From Tetrapyrgos nigripes (lineage: Eukaryota; Basidiomycota; Agaricomycetes; Agaricales; Campanellaceae), in NCBI GenBank assembly GCA_013368315.1, contig JAACJM010000190.1, positions 62,001-126,000 of the forward strand: DNA of 64,000 nt, written 5' to 3'. Under the pieces are notes generated by a model. That model saw only the letters and a list, made by a program, of their open reading frames with translations, searched no databases and was not told the origin of the DNA. The translations under genes were made by a program, and so were the position numbers. Below, piece by piece: positions 1 to 11,245 of this stretch. Within the stretch, counting starts at the first letter, position 1; each line of letters begins with the position of its first letter.

Positions 1-875
1 ATTCAGGCAATGGAGGCTTTTCAGTGTGAATGCAACCCCAGGCCTCCAGTTGTGAAGAAGTCTAATAAGCGAAGATGGGGAAAGCCAGGGAAGCTGAAAA
101 CAGGACTGACCTTCAAACCTGAAGAGGTGGACCATTGAAGGGGCACATATCAGATAATGGCTGATGGTATATCTGCAGGGGGTGGTCAAACAGTAGGGGT
201 CCAGTATTGTAATTGTTGTTACTCTTTCCAATGACTTTTGTAAAAGGTTGCCAAAGAATATACCATTCTCAGAAGACTGCCACTGCTCTCAACCGACTGA
301 GACATGAGAAATGTTTTATTCAGATGGCTGGCCATGCCTCCTCTGCATTTGCTCATTGGGCCTCTCGACTCTATGAGTATTATGCAGACATAGCAACAAG
401 ACTCAAAGCGAGCAATCCAGGTCTTGTCTTCAACTTTCAGAACTCTATTTTCATGTGCTGCACTTATAATTTTGGACCCTGCACTGTATCTCTGGAACAC
501 TTCGACCATCTCAACTATATATCAGGCCTTTGTTCTATCACTTCATTTGGGAACTTTGACTATACTAAGGGTGGTCATCTGGTTTTTGTTGATTTGAAGC
601 TGGTTGTGGAATTTCCACCCTGCTGGACTTTCCTTATTCCTTCTGCTTTCATTAAACATTGTAACACCTCCATTTCCCCAGAGGAAACTAGATATTCCTT
701 CACTCAGTATACTGCAGGTGGAATCTTTAGATATGTAGAGGACAGATTTAAGATGAGAACTCAGATGTCTGTAGAGGAGTTGAGAGAGGCTGAAAGAAGG
801 CAGATGGAAAGGATTAGCTTAGATCTGAACCTGTATTCAACATTAGAAGAACTTAGAAAGACTTACCTTTCTTAA
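1..875 (+). pseudogene. TET/JBP-like 2-oxoglutarate/Fe(II) dioxygenase (5'-truncated by window edge, decayed)
   Basis: Fe(II)/2OG dioxygenases of the TET/JBP family oxidise 5-methylcytosine or thymine in DNA; in mushrooms they are expanded and sit next to KDZ transposons. The reading frame at 213-875 shows the core: an HxD iron motif (H at 498-500, D at 504-506), then GGHLVFVDLKLVVEFPP, a distal His (KHCNT) and the 2OG-contact Arg in ETRYSFTQYTAGG. Upstream, 1-190 reads in one frame as a basic stretch and then GISAGGGQT, the usual N-terminal signature, but with an in-frame TGA at 136-138. A palindrome, ACTTTTGTAAAAGG (234-247), lies where an intron would be expected. The catalytic residues survive, but the 5' part is interrupted and the gene start is outside the window. 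The family call rests on motifs only. Confidence 0.72.
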
Positions 876-1639
876 ATACAATTTCCTTTAGTTGAATATT
901 TGTTGAATGTTCTTGAATACCATTTAGGGGCTCTTTGTTAAAAAGTTGAAGATGTCTTTTGTGGTATATTGTGACCATATATAGTAGTAGTATTGGAATG
1001 GGAACAAGTATTCAATGACTTTCTAAGTCCTTCACCACATAGACTTATGACAATTGCTGGCAAAAGACATCAACTTTTTACCAAACAAGCCCTTACTGTA
1101 CTTGAATGATACTAACAGGGTATACTCATACAGGGCATTCCCCCTCACTCTGTTATCAAACACTATGTAAAACCAGTATGTGTCCAACACCAGTTCAAGG
1201 CTATATGTAAAACTTCTGTAAGATGTGTAACTGGTCATGATCAATTACTTCACTCTTCCCCCACTGATGTATATTTGATCTTTTGTATTCAAATCAAGCA
1301 TGTATTGCATTCTAGATGCCTGAATGCCCTGACTTAAAGTTTGAACTTCTCAAGACATAGGAACCACTGCTGGTGAGCACTTCAAACCATTCACATTCAA
1401 CTGAACCCAGTGGATCATCACTGACTGTTTTCTTCAAGCTTTAGTGTATTGTGTACATTTTACTATGGTATTGAAAGCCACATATATATGCCCTCACACT
1501 GGACTGTATGTTGGGTTGAGTGTCCCTTTGTTCTTAGAAGTTTATGGTGTGGTAACCACTTTTGCAAAAGTCTTCATCCAGGTATGTCAATTCAATGTCA
1601 AACAAGACAAACAGAGGGCACATGTATGTTCAAAACTTA
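876..1639. other. AT-rich spacer, no gene seen
   Basis: No convincing coding region on either strand. One perfect 14-bp palindrome, ACTTTTGCAAAAGT, lies at 1558-1571. Confidence 0.5.
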
Positions 1640-2190
1640 GTTGCCGTCTTCCATCATGTCCCAGCATGATCACATCCTTGGGTGCTCCCCTTTCTTCAAC
1701 ACACAAATTGGATATCATGGCATTGAAGACCAAACATACAAATACTATGTGATCTTCAATGGACCACAAGCTGCAATCTACCATTTCTGTATGTTTCCAA
1801 TGTCAGTTCACATGTCACTACAGAAAGATTGCCTCATCACTTGCCCATGACTTCAAACCCACCCAACCTGACCCCAAAGGCTTCACTGAGGGCCAGGAGG
1901 CCACTATTCTACACAAGTGAAGTGTCAACTGCCAGAACATTCACCAACACCCACCAGAGGAACGAAAACCAATGGTCAGCCCCTTCACAGACTCTGGTGC
2001 CACTCCCAGTCTGACTGAGATCGTTCTATGTCATTCTTTACAATGGAGGAGGACCTGATGTATATACCAACCAGTAAGCTCTGCTTTGCTCACTTTTTGG
2101 GTCAGTACTCAATGTTGTACAGGAATGAAGCTGCTGAAGCTTTCATGTCAGCATATGAAAGATCTCTGAACCCCAAGATCTGAATGACAT
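1640..2190 (+). pseudogene. possible remnant of a viroplasmin/RNase-H1-N-like hypothetical gene
   Basis: Two short stretches, YYVIFNGPQAAIY (about 1740-1785) and FYVILYNGGGPDVYTN (about 2023-2070), resemble the YxVxxxGxxxGIYxxW strand of the small viroplasmin/RNase H1 N-terminal fold that is common in mushroom hypothetical proteins. The second is followed, one frame away, by YSMLYRNEAAEAFMSAYE, similar to the family's A/AxxY helix. Stops and frame changes break the reading. The resemblance is weak and could be chance. Confidence 0.25.
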
Positions 2191-2452
2191 TAGTCCAGCG
2201 ATTCTGACTCTGTGGCTTTCAGAAGAGAATCTTTAGGCTCCTTGGTATGTTTTACAAAGGTTGATCTGTGTTTTTGTAAAAGTGGATTCCCATTTTTGAA
2301 AAAGTTGTACAAATATTTCCATTTTTGCAAAACTTGTACATGTTTTGAAACTGTTCAGTACTTACCCATGTCAGTCAATTCAAAGGCTTTGAATAGCTTG
2401 GGTAAGATTTTTCAAACTTGACTTTGTCTTTTTCTATCCATGGTCTCATGCC

Positions 2453-3719
2453 ATGTCAGCACCTGTGCCACCTAAAAAGCGGCAGGAAAGGGAGCAGTTC
2501 AATGTTCTGTCCAGTGTCTCCTCCTTCTCTGGACCTGGTGTTTCCTTCAATGAGCCCAACGACCTTGTCACCAACGTGCCCCACATTTCAGAGGATGGAA
2601 GAAGAGTCTACAATACCACCTCAACAGTCCCTAGGCTACCCCACCATAGAACCCAACCCAATTGGGATGACTCTGGGAAGGATGGGAGGATATTGGGCCA
2701 GCAAGAACTCAGTTTCTCTACCAGGTGAAGAAGGGCCATGTGTCATGAGTACGTTTGAAAAGAAAACTGTTTGCCTTGGTGAGTTTTGTAAAAGCTGATT
2801 AGGAAATTTTCTTGCTGATGAAATTCACTCTAAGGATTGACCCATGCAGGTGTATCTTTGTCATAGAGAAGAATATCTGGCTGTGACAATGATTCTCAGG
2901 GGTTGTGGAGACCATGTCATGGATCAATGTCCAATGTGTCTGCCTGACTGTGAACAAACCACTCCCTTGTTTTGCTGCAAAGATTGCTTCCATGGGGAAT
3001 GGTCTGCCAGGATTGTTGTGTTCAACTGCACAAGAGTAATCCACTGCATTGCATAGAGGTAAGTATCCCAAAAGCATCACTTTTGTAAAGGTTGTCGATA
3101 TCATGGTACTTTTACAAAAGTCTCTTCCTGACTTTTGTAAAAGTAACAGGACAACTTTTGTAAAAGTTATTTACATCCTATTGTTTTTGCAGTGCTGGAA
3201 TGGAAAATTCTTTGAGAAAGTCTCCTTGAGAAGACTTGGCCTCATCATTCAGCTGGGGCACTCAGATGGCTCTGATTGTCCTTCTCCCATCACTGGACCG
3301 TCCAAATTGATGGTCATTCACACAAATGGTCTTCATTGAGTTCGTTTGAATTATTATGGCTGCATTCAGTCAGTGTCCACCTCGACCAGCATGCATCAGC
3401 AAAAGTGGGAGCAGCTGATGCGAGCACAGTGGTTCCCTGGAACACATGCCTGGCCAAAAACAGCAGTTACATTCAAAAATCTCAATCTGTTTCAAATGCT
3501 GAATTTGTGTGGGAAGACTACAGTTTTTGACTATTACAAGTGCTTGGAGAAATTGACTGATAACACTGGTGTCAAGATACCAGTATGTCCCTGTTCCTCT
3601 GTTCCAGTGAATGTATAGTGCTCACATTTCTATTTCAGAATCGATACCCAACTCTACTGGATGTGGAGGGCAAGGGAATGATGGAGAGAGAAGTATAGCC
3701 AAAACAAAGCCTGGTGAAC
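2453..3719 (+). pseudogene. KDZ-family transposase, 5' half (CxC2 cysteine-cluster region)
   Basis: KDZ (Kyakuja-Dileera-Zisupton) transposases move DNA transposons of fungi and often carry an N-terminal cysteine cluster (CxC2). Exon-like blocks read: a polar N-terminus from the ATG at 2453; HREEYL with GCGDHVMDQC and paired cysteines at about 2848-3059; the LGLIIQLGHSDGSDCPSP block at about 3194-3339; then WFPGTHAWPKTAVTF and LTDNTGVKIP up to about 3590; and KTKPGEL at about 3695-3718. An in-frame TGA at 3337-3339 breaks the third block. The intron between the second and third blocks holds four copies of the ACTTTTGYAAAAGT palindrome. The gene is cut at 3719/3720 by a Ty3/gypsy element and resumes at 11891 in the same frame. 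Confidence 0.8.
3079..3167. repeat. four-copy cluster of the ACTTTTGYAAAAGT palindrome in a KDZ intron
   Basis: Copies at 3079-3092 (one mismatch), 3108-3121 (ACTTTTACAAAAGT), 3131-3144 and 3154-3167. Start-to-start spacings are 29, 23 and 23 bp. All lie inside the intron between two conserved KDZ coding blocks. Confidence 0.85.
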
Positions 3720-4362
3720 TGTAAAGCCTATGCCTTTTCCCAACTCCTTCCGAATGTTTCTGAATAGTTCCGACTCTCCCCTTTCATTCCATTTCATTTC
3801 TGATTCATATCTGAGTTGCCACAAATCCGTTTAGTTCACAATTCCCACCGGATTCTATCCAAGTCATATCAGATACTAACCGGACAGCTTGTATTCATAT
3901 TTCTCACATTTCCGTTTCATATCTCATAGCACCATGTGCTCCCCTTTCCTTTTCTTTCCAAAGGGTTTCCACACAATGATAGCAAATTGAGTGTTCCTTT
4001 TGTCAATACTTATTTTAGTTATATTATCTTTCCTTTCCAATCCTTTCCTATCTTGTTTCTGTTCCATTCTGATGTAGTACTTAAGCTAGCAACTTTGTAG
4101 TAGATAGCTTAAGTCTAAAATCGATTTAGCTGGTCTCCTATTCTTTCTGATTGATTCCGACTAGACAACTAGTGAGATGGTACTAATGGTGCCATATACT
4201 TCCGTCTTAACTTTCCGGTTGTCCTGACTGGATACCCTCTCTTCCTATCTATTCTTTTCCTGTCCGGTTCCATCCGGATTCATCATTGTTCCCATCTTTC
4301 CTATAAACCCCTCTGCCCAGATCTGAAGTTTTCTTAGCACTAAGGTTCACCCAGACTTAACA
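3720..4362 (+). repeat. 5' LTR
   Basis: 643 bp, TG..CA ends, matching the 3' LTR at 11246-11885. No clear tRNA primer-binding site is recognised just after it (GTATTTTAGACTTTTC), so the priming tRNA is unknown. Confidence 0.92.
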
Positions 4363-4413
4363 GTATTTTAGACTTTTCATCTCCAAGTTGTCTACTATGT
4401 CTCAAAGGTCTCA

Positions 4414-5788
4414 ATGCACACCCTCTCCCAAATCCAAACTATCCATTCTGGAATCTCCGTTCAAAAAACCATACTTCTCCAAATTCATCAGCACAGGTGC
4501 TCCGGTAGCATCTTTGCTCATCCAAGTCCTAGCAAACCCTGTCCCAGTCCTTTCCAGGATTTCCTTGACAACTGGGATCCTGACATTCTGGTTGACTCAG
4601 GTACAATGACCCAAACCCAGACTCGTACTCATACCAACCTTCAAACCAATCAAGGTTCATCCCGTGCTCTGCCTGTACCTCTGCCCCAGGATCCCGATGA
4701 TGACTTCCATGCCGGACCTAGTCAGCACAGAAAGGGTCAGGATGACAATGACAGAAGTGGGGATGGTGGAGGAGGTGGGGGTGGTGGAGATCTGAATGAT
4801 CCTGATGGTGGTGGTGATGGTGATGACGATGATTCTGATTCTGATGAGGAGCAAGCACAATTCATTACTGCACTCCAAAGTTTCAATGATGTTCTCAGAA
4901 GACTCACACCCGGATCGAGTGGGAAAACCGACGTAAAGAAGCCTGACACTTTCAATGGATCCAATCTGAAGAAACTCTGTCCTTTCCTCATCCAAGTCCA
5001 AATTAACCTTCAGAATCGTCCCCATGCATATTCCACTGACTCCACTAAAATCAGCTTCACGCTTTCCTACCTCTCTGGTACCATGCTTGAATTTTTTGAG
5101 CCAGATCTGAGGATCCCGCTCCTTGGACCCTAGACTTCACTATTTTTATCAAGGAGTTGAAGGATAATTTCGGGGTTTATGATGAGGTCAGAGATGCAGA
5201 GGACCGACTGGAAAACCTTCATATGAAGGATTCTGATTGGGCCACGAAGTATTGCATCCACTTCCAGCAACTTGCGTCACAGGTTGCATGGGATGAGCAT
5301 TCCCTCCAACACTTCTTTAAGAAGGGTTTAGCTTCCTGCATCAAGGATGCTCTTTCCCTTGTTTCCGAGGAAGAACGACTCTTCCGCCTTAAAGCCCAAG
5401 TCCTCCACATCAATTCCCATTACTGGTGTCGTCAAGCTGAAAAGAAGTGAGAAATGGGAACTGGGGCAAGGGTAACAGTGATGGAAAAGGTTTGGGGGGA
5501 AATGGTGGATCTGGAAAACCTTCGGGCTCCTCCAGAAAGTCTACCAAGTCTGGGAAGTCCAATTCCAATTCCAACTCTAACCCTTCATCCTCTGATAACT
5601 CTCAATCGTCGTCTTCGTCCTCTTCTGGTCAGAACCCAAAACCCTGGGCTAACAAGCTTGGGAAGGATGGGAAACTCTCTCAGGCTGAGAAGGACCGCCG
5701 CAAACAGAAGAATTTATGCATGTTTTGTGGTGGAAAGCATTCCATGGATGACTGCAACAAATGCAAGGCGGCTAACAAAGCTCACAGC
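4414..5788 (+). pseudogene. gag: gag polyprotein of the Ty3/gypsy element, frameshifted
   Basis: Gag forms the virus-like particle that packages the retrotransposon RNA. The N-terminal part has a Gly/Asp-rich linker (about 4755-4850) followed by the capsid start, including KPDTFNGS (about 4940). Capsid continues in a different frame at 5157-5450 (LKDNFGVYDEVRDAEDRL, then WATKYCIHFQQLASQVAWDE). A Ser/Asn-rich tail leads to a zinc knuckle of the form CxxCGGKHxxDDC at about 5719-5755, ending at 5788. A stop before 5133 and a stop after 5447 split the frame, so no full gag can be made without frameshifting. Confidence 0.8.
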
Positions 5789-5963
5789 TGAGCAGCTTCC
5801 ACCTCTAACAACATGGGTAGCACCGCATCCAGCACTGCTTCTGAGCAGTCCCCAAAATAGTCTGCAGCTCTGATACCTCGGCACAAGATTGGAGTTGCAT
5901 TGACTGGGATCGTGTCATACAAGAGGTCACTCTCAAAACCACTGCTCTTTCCATGAAATCCTT

Positions 5964-6310
5964 ATGCTTCTGTTGAAAATATGCCATACTAACAATCCAA
6001 ACATTTTCCTTTCTTTTCCATCACTTTTGGACTCTGGCTCATCAGATTGTTTTATCGATTCCCTATACGTTTCCGAACATTCCCTACCTACCGTTCCCAT
6101 TTCTCCTATTTGTCTACATTTGCTTGATGGTTCTGTCCCCTGTACAATCAATAAAGTATGCTCTGTTTCAGTGTACTTTCCGATGGGGGAGTGAGTTTCC
6201 CTTGACTTTTACATCACTAATCTTGACTCAACTTGTAAGGGCATCCTAGGATATAGTTTTCTTTCCCGCCACAACCCATTGGTTGACTGGGTAAAAGGAA
6301 ACATTGCATT
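5964..6310 (+). pseudogene. retropepsin-like protease region of pol
   Basis: Retroviral-type aspartic protease that processes Gag-Pol. The active-site loop is seen as LLDSGSSDCFIDSLYV (about 6020-6073), with the downstream GILGYSFLSRHNPLVDW block at about 6240-6290, the usual flap-to-C-terminus signature in fungal Ty3 elements (L..NP..DW). A TGA near 6192 and the lack of an open frame to the RT show decay. Confidence 0.75.
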
Positions 6311-6660
6311 CCGCAGGCCCGAGCCAGTTGCTGTCTCCCCAAGCTCTGGACCCTGTGTGTCACCACTTGTCGCTGACCTGGGTCCTACAGTTTCCACACC
6401 ACTTCCAGCTTCAAAGCCATCCACTCGCTCCAAGAAACCTTCCTGGCCAAACGAACCCATTTATTCCTATCCTTCCATCATGCAAATGGCGTCTTCTGTT
6501 GATGACACCCGTATCACTATCATTGGAGCAGCAGCTTTCCATCGCTGTTGTAAACAAGATCAGCTGGATTCGATGGTTCTCTGACTCAATCCGGAACCAG
6601 AGGTACAGGCTCAGGCCGCATCCACATCAAATTCGGAATCCAAGCCTGGTCTGAAAGCTC

Positions 6661-8005
6661 CTGAATATCTAGCTGACTTTTCCAATGTTTTTGACAAAGG
6701 ACTCTCAGATAAACTGGCTCCACATCATCCCTACGATCTCAAAATCGATTTGGTCGATGGTGGATTTATCTGGTATCCGATCAGGAACTAGGGGAATTAT
6801 GAAAATTTGTCGACAAACATCTTGCCATGGGTTTTATCAAACCCTTGTCCTCTTCCTTCGCGGCTCTGGTCCTCTTTGTGAAAAAGAAAAACAGAGAGCT
6901 TCAGCTCTGTGTTGACTTCCATGGCCTCAATGCCATCATGAAGAAGGATAGGTACCCACTTCCACTCATTTCCGAGCTTTTAGACACTCCTAGGCACACA
7001 AAGATCTATACCAAGCTGGACTTACATCATGCTTACCACTTGGTCCACATCACTGAGGGAGACGAATGGAAAACCGCTTTCCGGACCCGCTACGGTTCCT
7101 TTGAATGGAAAGTGATGCCTTTTGGTCTCAGTAACGCTCCCGCCGCTTTCCAGCATTTTATCAACAATATATTCAAGGATCTCCTCAACATTACCGTCAT
7201 CATATATCTGGACGATGTCCTGATTTATTCAGAAAACAAGGAGGATCACTGGAAGCATGTACAAGAAGTGTTCTGCCAGCTCCGTAAGCACGAACTTTTC
7301 GTTAATCCTGAAAAATGCTTCTTTTCCGTTGATACCGTGGAGTACCTAGGCTACATTCTTTCTCCAGAGGGTCTTACGATGGATACCACTAAAATCTGCA
7401 CTATTCTGGACTGGCCCGTTCCTCAGAAAGTCCAGGATATACAGCCTTTCCTCAGATTCTGTAAATTTTACAGGCAGTTCATTTATAACTACTCTGATAT
7501 TGTTGTACCCCTCACCTGTCTTACCTGAAAAGCTATCCCATGGAAATGGACGCCAGCATGCCAACAATCCTTTGAATACCTTAAGCACGCCTTCACTTCT
7601 GCTCTGGTCCTTGGTCATTGGGTACCAAACCAACAAATTATTGTTGAAACTGATGCTTCTGACTATGCTATCACAGCTATCCTGTCCCTCCAGTACAATT
7701 CCAGTGAAATCCATCCCATCGCATTCCACTCCCGGACCCTTCACGCTGCTGAACTCAATTACAACGTCCACGATAAGGAATTGCTCGCAATCTTTGAAGC
7801 ATTCTGTATTTGGTGGCATTACCTGGAAGGCTCCAGATCCCCTATTGACATCGTCACCAATCACAAGAATTTGGAATATTTTTCAACCACCAAAATTCTT
7901 ACTCGACAACAAGTACAGTGGTCCGAGTACCTTTCCAGATTCAATCTCATTATTCAGTTCCGACCAGGTAAATTGGATGCCAAGCTGGATTCTCTTACTA
8001 GATGA
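6661..8005 (+). pseudogene. pol: reverse transcriptase and RNase H regions of pol
   Basis: Copies retrotransposon RNA to DNA and removes the RNA strand. RT starts in the PEYLADFSNVFDKGLSDKL block (about 6660) and, after stops near 6790, runs open from 6827 to 7528 with LCVDFHGLN, DLHHAYHLV, MPFGLSNAPAAFQ and the catalytic IYLDDVLIYS (YxDD at about 7204-7230). After a frame change at about 7528, RNase H follows with ETDASDYAI (about 7650), HDKELLAIFEAF (about 7770-7805) and the RPGKLDAKLDSLTR end (about 7963-8002). At least three frame breaks make this copy inactive as it stands. Confidence 0.88.
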
Positions 8006-9610
8006 TGGGGGATAGTGGCTATGCCAAGGTCAATCCGCAGAATTTCCGTCCAGTTTTTATGCATGAACAACTTTCTGAGTCACTCCGAGCCTCTTTCCTG
8101 GAAGGTCCTACACTCCATGCATCAATTATCATGGATATTGAGCAACTCCATTCCACTATTCAGGAATCCTATGCTTCCGACCCGGAATCACAAGCTGGTC
8201 TTAAGCTTGCTCAGGATCCAGATGCATCCCAATGGAAACTTGATGAAACAGGACTTCTGCGCTTAGACGACAGGATATTCATTCCTGCGGGTTCTGACCT
8301 CCGACTTCAAGTATTGTGTCAGCACCATGACCATCCACTCACAGGACACTTCAGACAAAACCGGACTCTCAATCTTATCCAACAGCATTACACTTGGCCA
8401 AAGATCTGGGAATTCATCCGGGACTACGTGTCTTCCTGCACGGTTTGTGGTCACAACAAGCCTCGACGACATCGCCCCTATGGTCTGCTCAAACCCTTTC
8501 CCATTCCGGTCCGTCCTTGGGATTCCATTTCCATGGATTTTATCGAACAATTACCGGATTCCAATGGATACACAGCGATCCTGGTAATTGTGGACCGAGC
8601 ATCCAAACAGGGAATTTTCATTCCTACCCATGACACTATCACCTTGGAACAACTTGTGGAACTCTTTGTTCTCCACATCTTCTCTAAACATGGCATTCCT
8701 AACCACATCACTTCTGACCAGGGTTCCGAATTCGTTTCCCATTTCTTCCAGTCTTTAGGCAAAGCCTTAGACATGGAACTTCATTTCACTTCAGGTTATC
8801 ACCCAGAAGCCGATGGACAAACTGAACGTACCAACCAAACACTCGAGCAGTACATCCAGATCTATTGTTCCTACCAACAGGACAACTGGTCTTCCCTACT
8901 TCCCATTGCCGAGTTCACTTACGACAATGCTCTGAATGCTTCCACTGGAATCACCCCTTTCTTTGCAAACAAGGGTTTCCATCCAAACCTCACAGTACAT
9001 CCAGACAACAACCTCACTTCCAAGCGCACCTGGCATTTTGTCATCAATCTCAAGGAACTTCATACTTTCCTCCAGGAAGAGATCTGGGAAGCTCAGAAAC
9101 GTTACAAGGTTCAAGCCGATAAACGTCGTCTGGATTTACCAGATATCCCTATTGGTTCCAAAGTCTTCGTATCAGCCAAACATATTAAGACTATCTGACC
9201 CACTCCAAAGTTTTTCCGAAAAGTTCCTAGGTCCTTTCAAGGTCATTGCTTGTCCTAGCTCTCTGTCATATACCCTTAAACTTCCTGACTATCTCCACGC
9301 TATCCATCCCGTCTTCCATGTGTCCCAACTTGAACCTGCTGTTCCCAACACCATTCTGAATCAACATCCAGACCCACTGGCCCCAGTCGAGATTGAAGGT
9401 GAACTCCAGTATGAGATCACTGAAATCTTAGACTTGAAAATTGATCGGCGCCACCAGAAATGTCCTCTTTTATACATGGTACAGTGGTCTGGTTATGAGG
9501 GCACTGACGAGGAATTCTCATGGATTCCAGTGGATGAGCTTACAGCCGACAAAGCTATTACAGACTTTCACAAGAAGAATCCAATGAAACCCAGTCCACT
9601 TCCATTATAA
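8002..9610 (+). pseudogene. pol: integrase with C-terminal chromodomain
   Basis: Integrase inserts the cDNA; the chromodomain steers it to heterochromatin marks. The HHCC zinc domain is visible (HHDHPLTGHFRQNRT, then CTVCGHNKP, about 8320-8465). The DDE core has SMDFIEQLP, TSDQGSEFVSHFF and HPEADGQTERTNQTLEQY (about 8530-8850). The frame stops at 9198 after KHIKTI and resumes in another frame with EKFLGPFKVI and HPVFHVSQLEP, then a chromodomain (YEITEILDLKIDRR, LYMVQWSGYEGTDEEFSWIP) ending at 9610. The chromodomain groups it with chromoviruses. One frame break separates integrase from the chromodomain. Confidence 0.9.
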
Positions 9611-9839
9611 TCATTTCCGAGCACTTTCCACTTTCTCCATCTCTGTCTCATCTGTTTCTAAGTCATTTCTGAGTTAATCCAATTCATTCCCATCTTACAA
9701 TTGCATTACATGCACTCGATTCATCTTTCCTTTCAGTTCTGATCTTATTCACACCAAAAATTTCCAAGAAAGTGATTTGCCCATCTGGGTCTGGTCAAAT
9801 ATCTATTACATGCAATATCTATATACAATATTCTACAAA

Positions 9840-10963
9840 GTTTGTTCCAGCTGCCTCCGAGACATTCCCTAGTCATTGTCATCCACAGTAGCCTCCAACA
9901 TCAGCTTGCTTCAGGACCTGGTACTCTTCCACTTTCCTTTCCCTTTGACTTTCCTCCCTTTCTGCTCCATCCCTTCCAGAATCTGCAACATCACCTTTTC
10001 CCTCACGTCCTCTTCGTCATCTGTCAAATCCAGCTTGATTCCTTGCTTCTTCACCATGGCCGTGGTATACCAAGAAATAATAATGGTGTGGTGGAGGATA
10101 GTGAGCTGGATTCCAAGGATCCCTGGTTTGGACCTGAAGTTGGACCAACCACTCAAGGAACAAGAGTGCTTCTTCTCAAAGCACACTTGACACGCCTTCC
10201 AGACCATACCTGATTCCCCAGCTTCCTGATGGAAGCAAGGTTGCTTTTTCCCAGCACAAAACGTGCAAGGCTAAAGGAAATCAGCAGAGCCCACGCGGAA
10301 ACAACTTAACAACTTACCTCCTCATTCCCAATGAAGACTGCATCCTCTTCGACAGACCCGCTTCCGCGTTTTCCATACTGGCCCACTTCTTCTGAAGCTC
10401 TACCACAGGTTTAGCCTTCCCCACACTGATGACCTCTTCCTCTTCCTCATCACCTTCTCCGTCTTCCTCATCTTCTGGCTCGGCATTCTGTGTTTCCTGC
10501 TCTTTCCTTCGTTCCTCTTCTTCCCAGAGTCTTTCTGCCTCCTTCTGAGCATTCTCCTTCTCTACCCACTCTGCTAACCTCTTCACCTCTTCCACCTCCA
10601 ATTCCACCTGCTTCACACTTTCCATATCTTTCTGCTCATCTTCCCATGCCTCCCACAATTCCTGCACAGCGTCAAACTCCACCTGCAACCTGTTGTGATT
10701 GTCACAGGCTATCAAAATTCAAGTTAGAGTCCGTACTATCCATGATCATTCTGGTACTCACCTGTCGTATTCTCTTTACAGATTGTGGACTTCTCTGACA
10801 CACAAGCAGTAGGTGGGATAGGCTGTTCCACAAGTGTCAGTTCCTGTGGGACCGCAGGTTCTGGATGTTCCTCTCTCCACTTGACCATGAACGCAGAAAG
10901 AAGGGCGGAAACATCAAGAGGCTCATGAACGAGAGCAGTAGAAGAAGATGCAGTAGATGACAT
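9840..10963 (-). CDS. antisense gene inside the retrotransposon: acidic coiled-coil, Cys-rich protein
   Basis: On the strand opposite to gag-pol a spliced gene can be read. Exon 1 runs from the ATG at 10963 to a GTGAGT donor at 10762. Exon 2 starts at 10708 and is strongly charged and coiled-coil-like (LAEWVEKENAQKEAERLWEE, then a run of acidic residues), reaching a GTAAGT donor near 10318. Downstream exons contain two Cys clusters, PCTFCAGKKQPC (about 10240-10275) and KACQVCFEKKHSC (about 10160-10200). The last joins are uncertain and the 3' end is not fixed. It lies wholly between the chromodomain stop and the 3' LTR. The Cx2C...C pattern suggests zinc or nucleic-acid binding. Function is unknown. 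Confidence 0.55.
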
Positions 10964-11227
10964 GTTTGGGATTTGAATGAAGTTGAGTTTGATGGTTTCC
11001 AAGATACCCCATATTTATACCTCCCAAACTGCGCACGGACCATCCCTATTGTTTTCGAAATTCTATTTCCAAATCTGGTAACCTGACCCTGTTTCGATCA
11101 TATCCGTCGTATTCCATATCTTATTGTTCTGATTTGGGGTCCACCCTTGTTCTATTTTTGTTTTTATTGTTTCGTAAATTCGTTTCTGTACAGACCCTAT
11201 CCTTTTCCATGCCTCTCGAGGGCTCGA

Positions 11228-11245
11228 GGCCTAAGAGGGGGATAC
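11228..11245 (+). promoter_or_regulatory. polypurine tract of the Ty3/gypsy element
   Basis: A purine-rich run, AAGAGGGGGATA, sits immediately before the 3' LTR start at 11246, the position where plus-strand DNA synthesis is primed in LTR elements. Confidence 0.6.

Noticed and set aside
4737..5025. Antisense ORFs over gag (Ser/Pro- and Ile/Thr-rich)
   Set aside because: Shadows of the Asp/Gly-rich gag linker with low-complexity composition.
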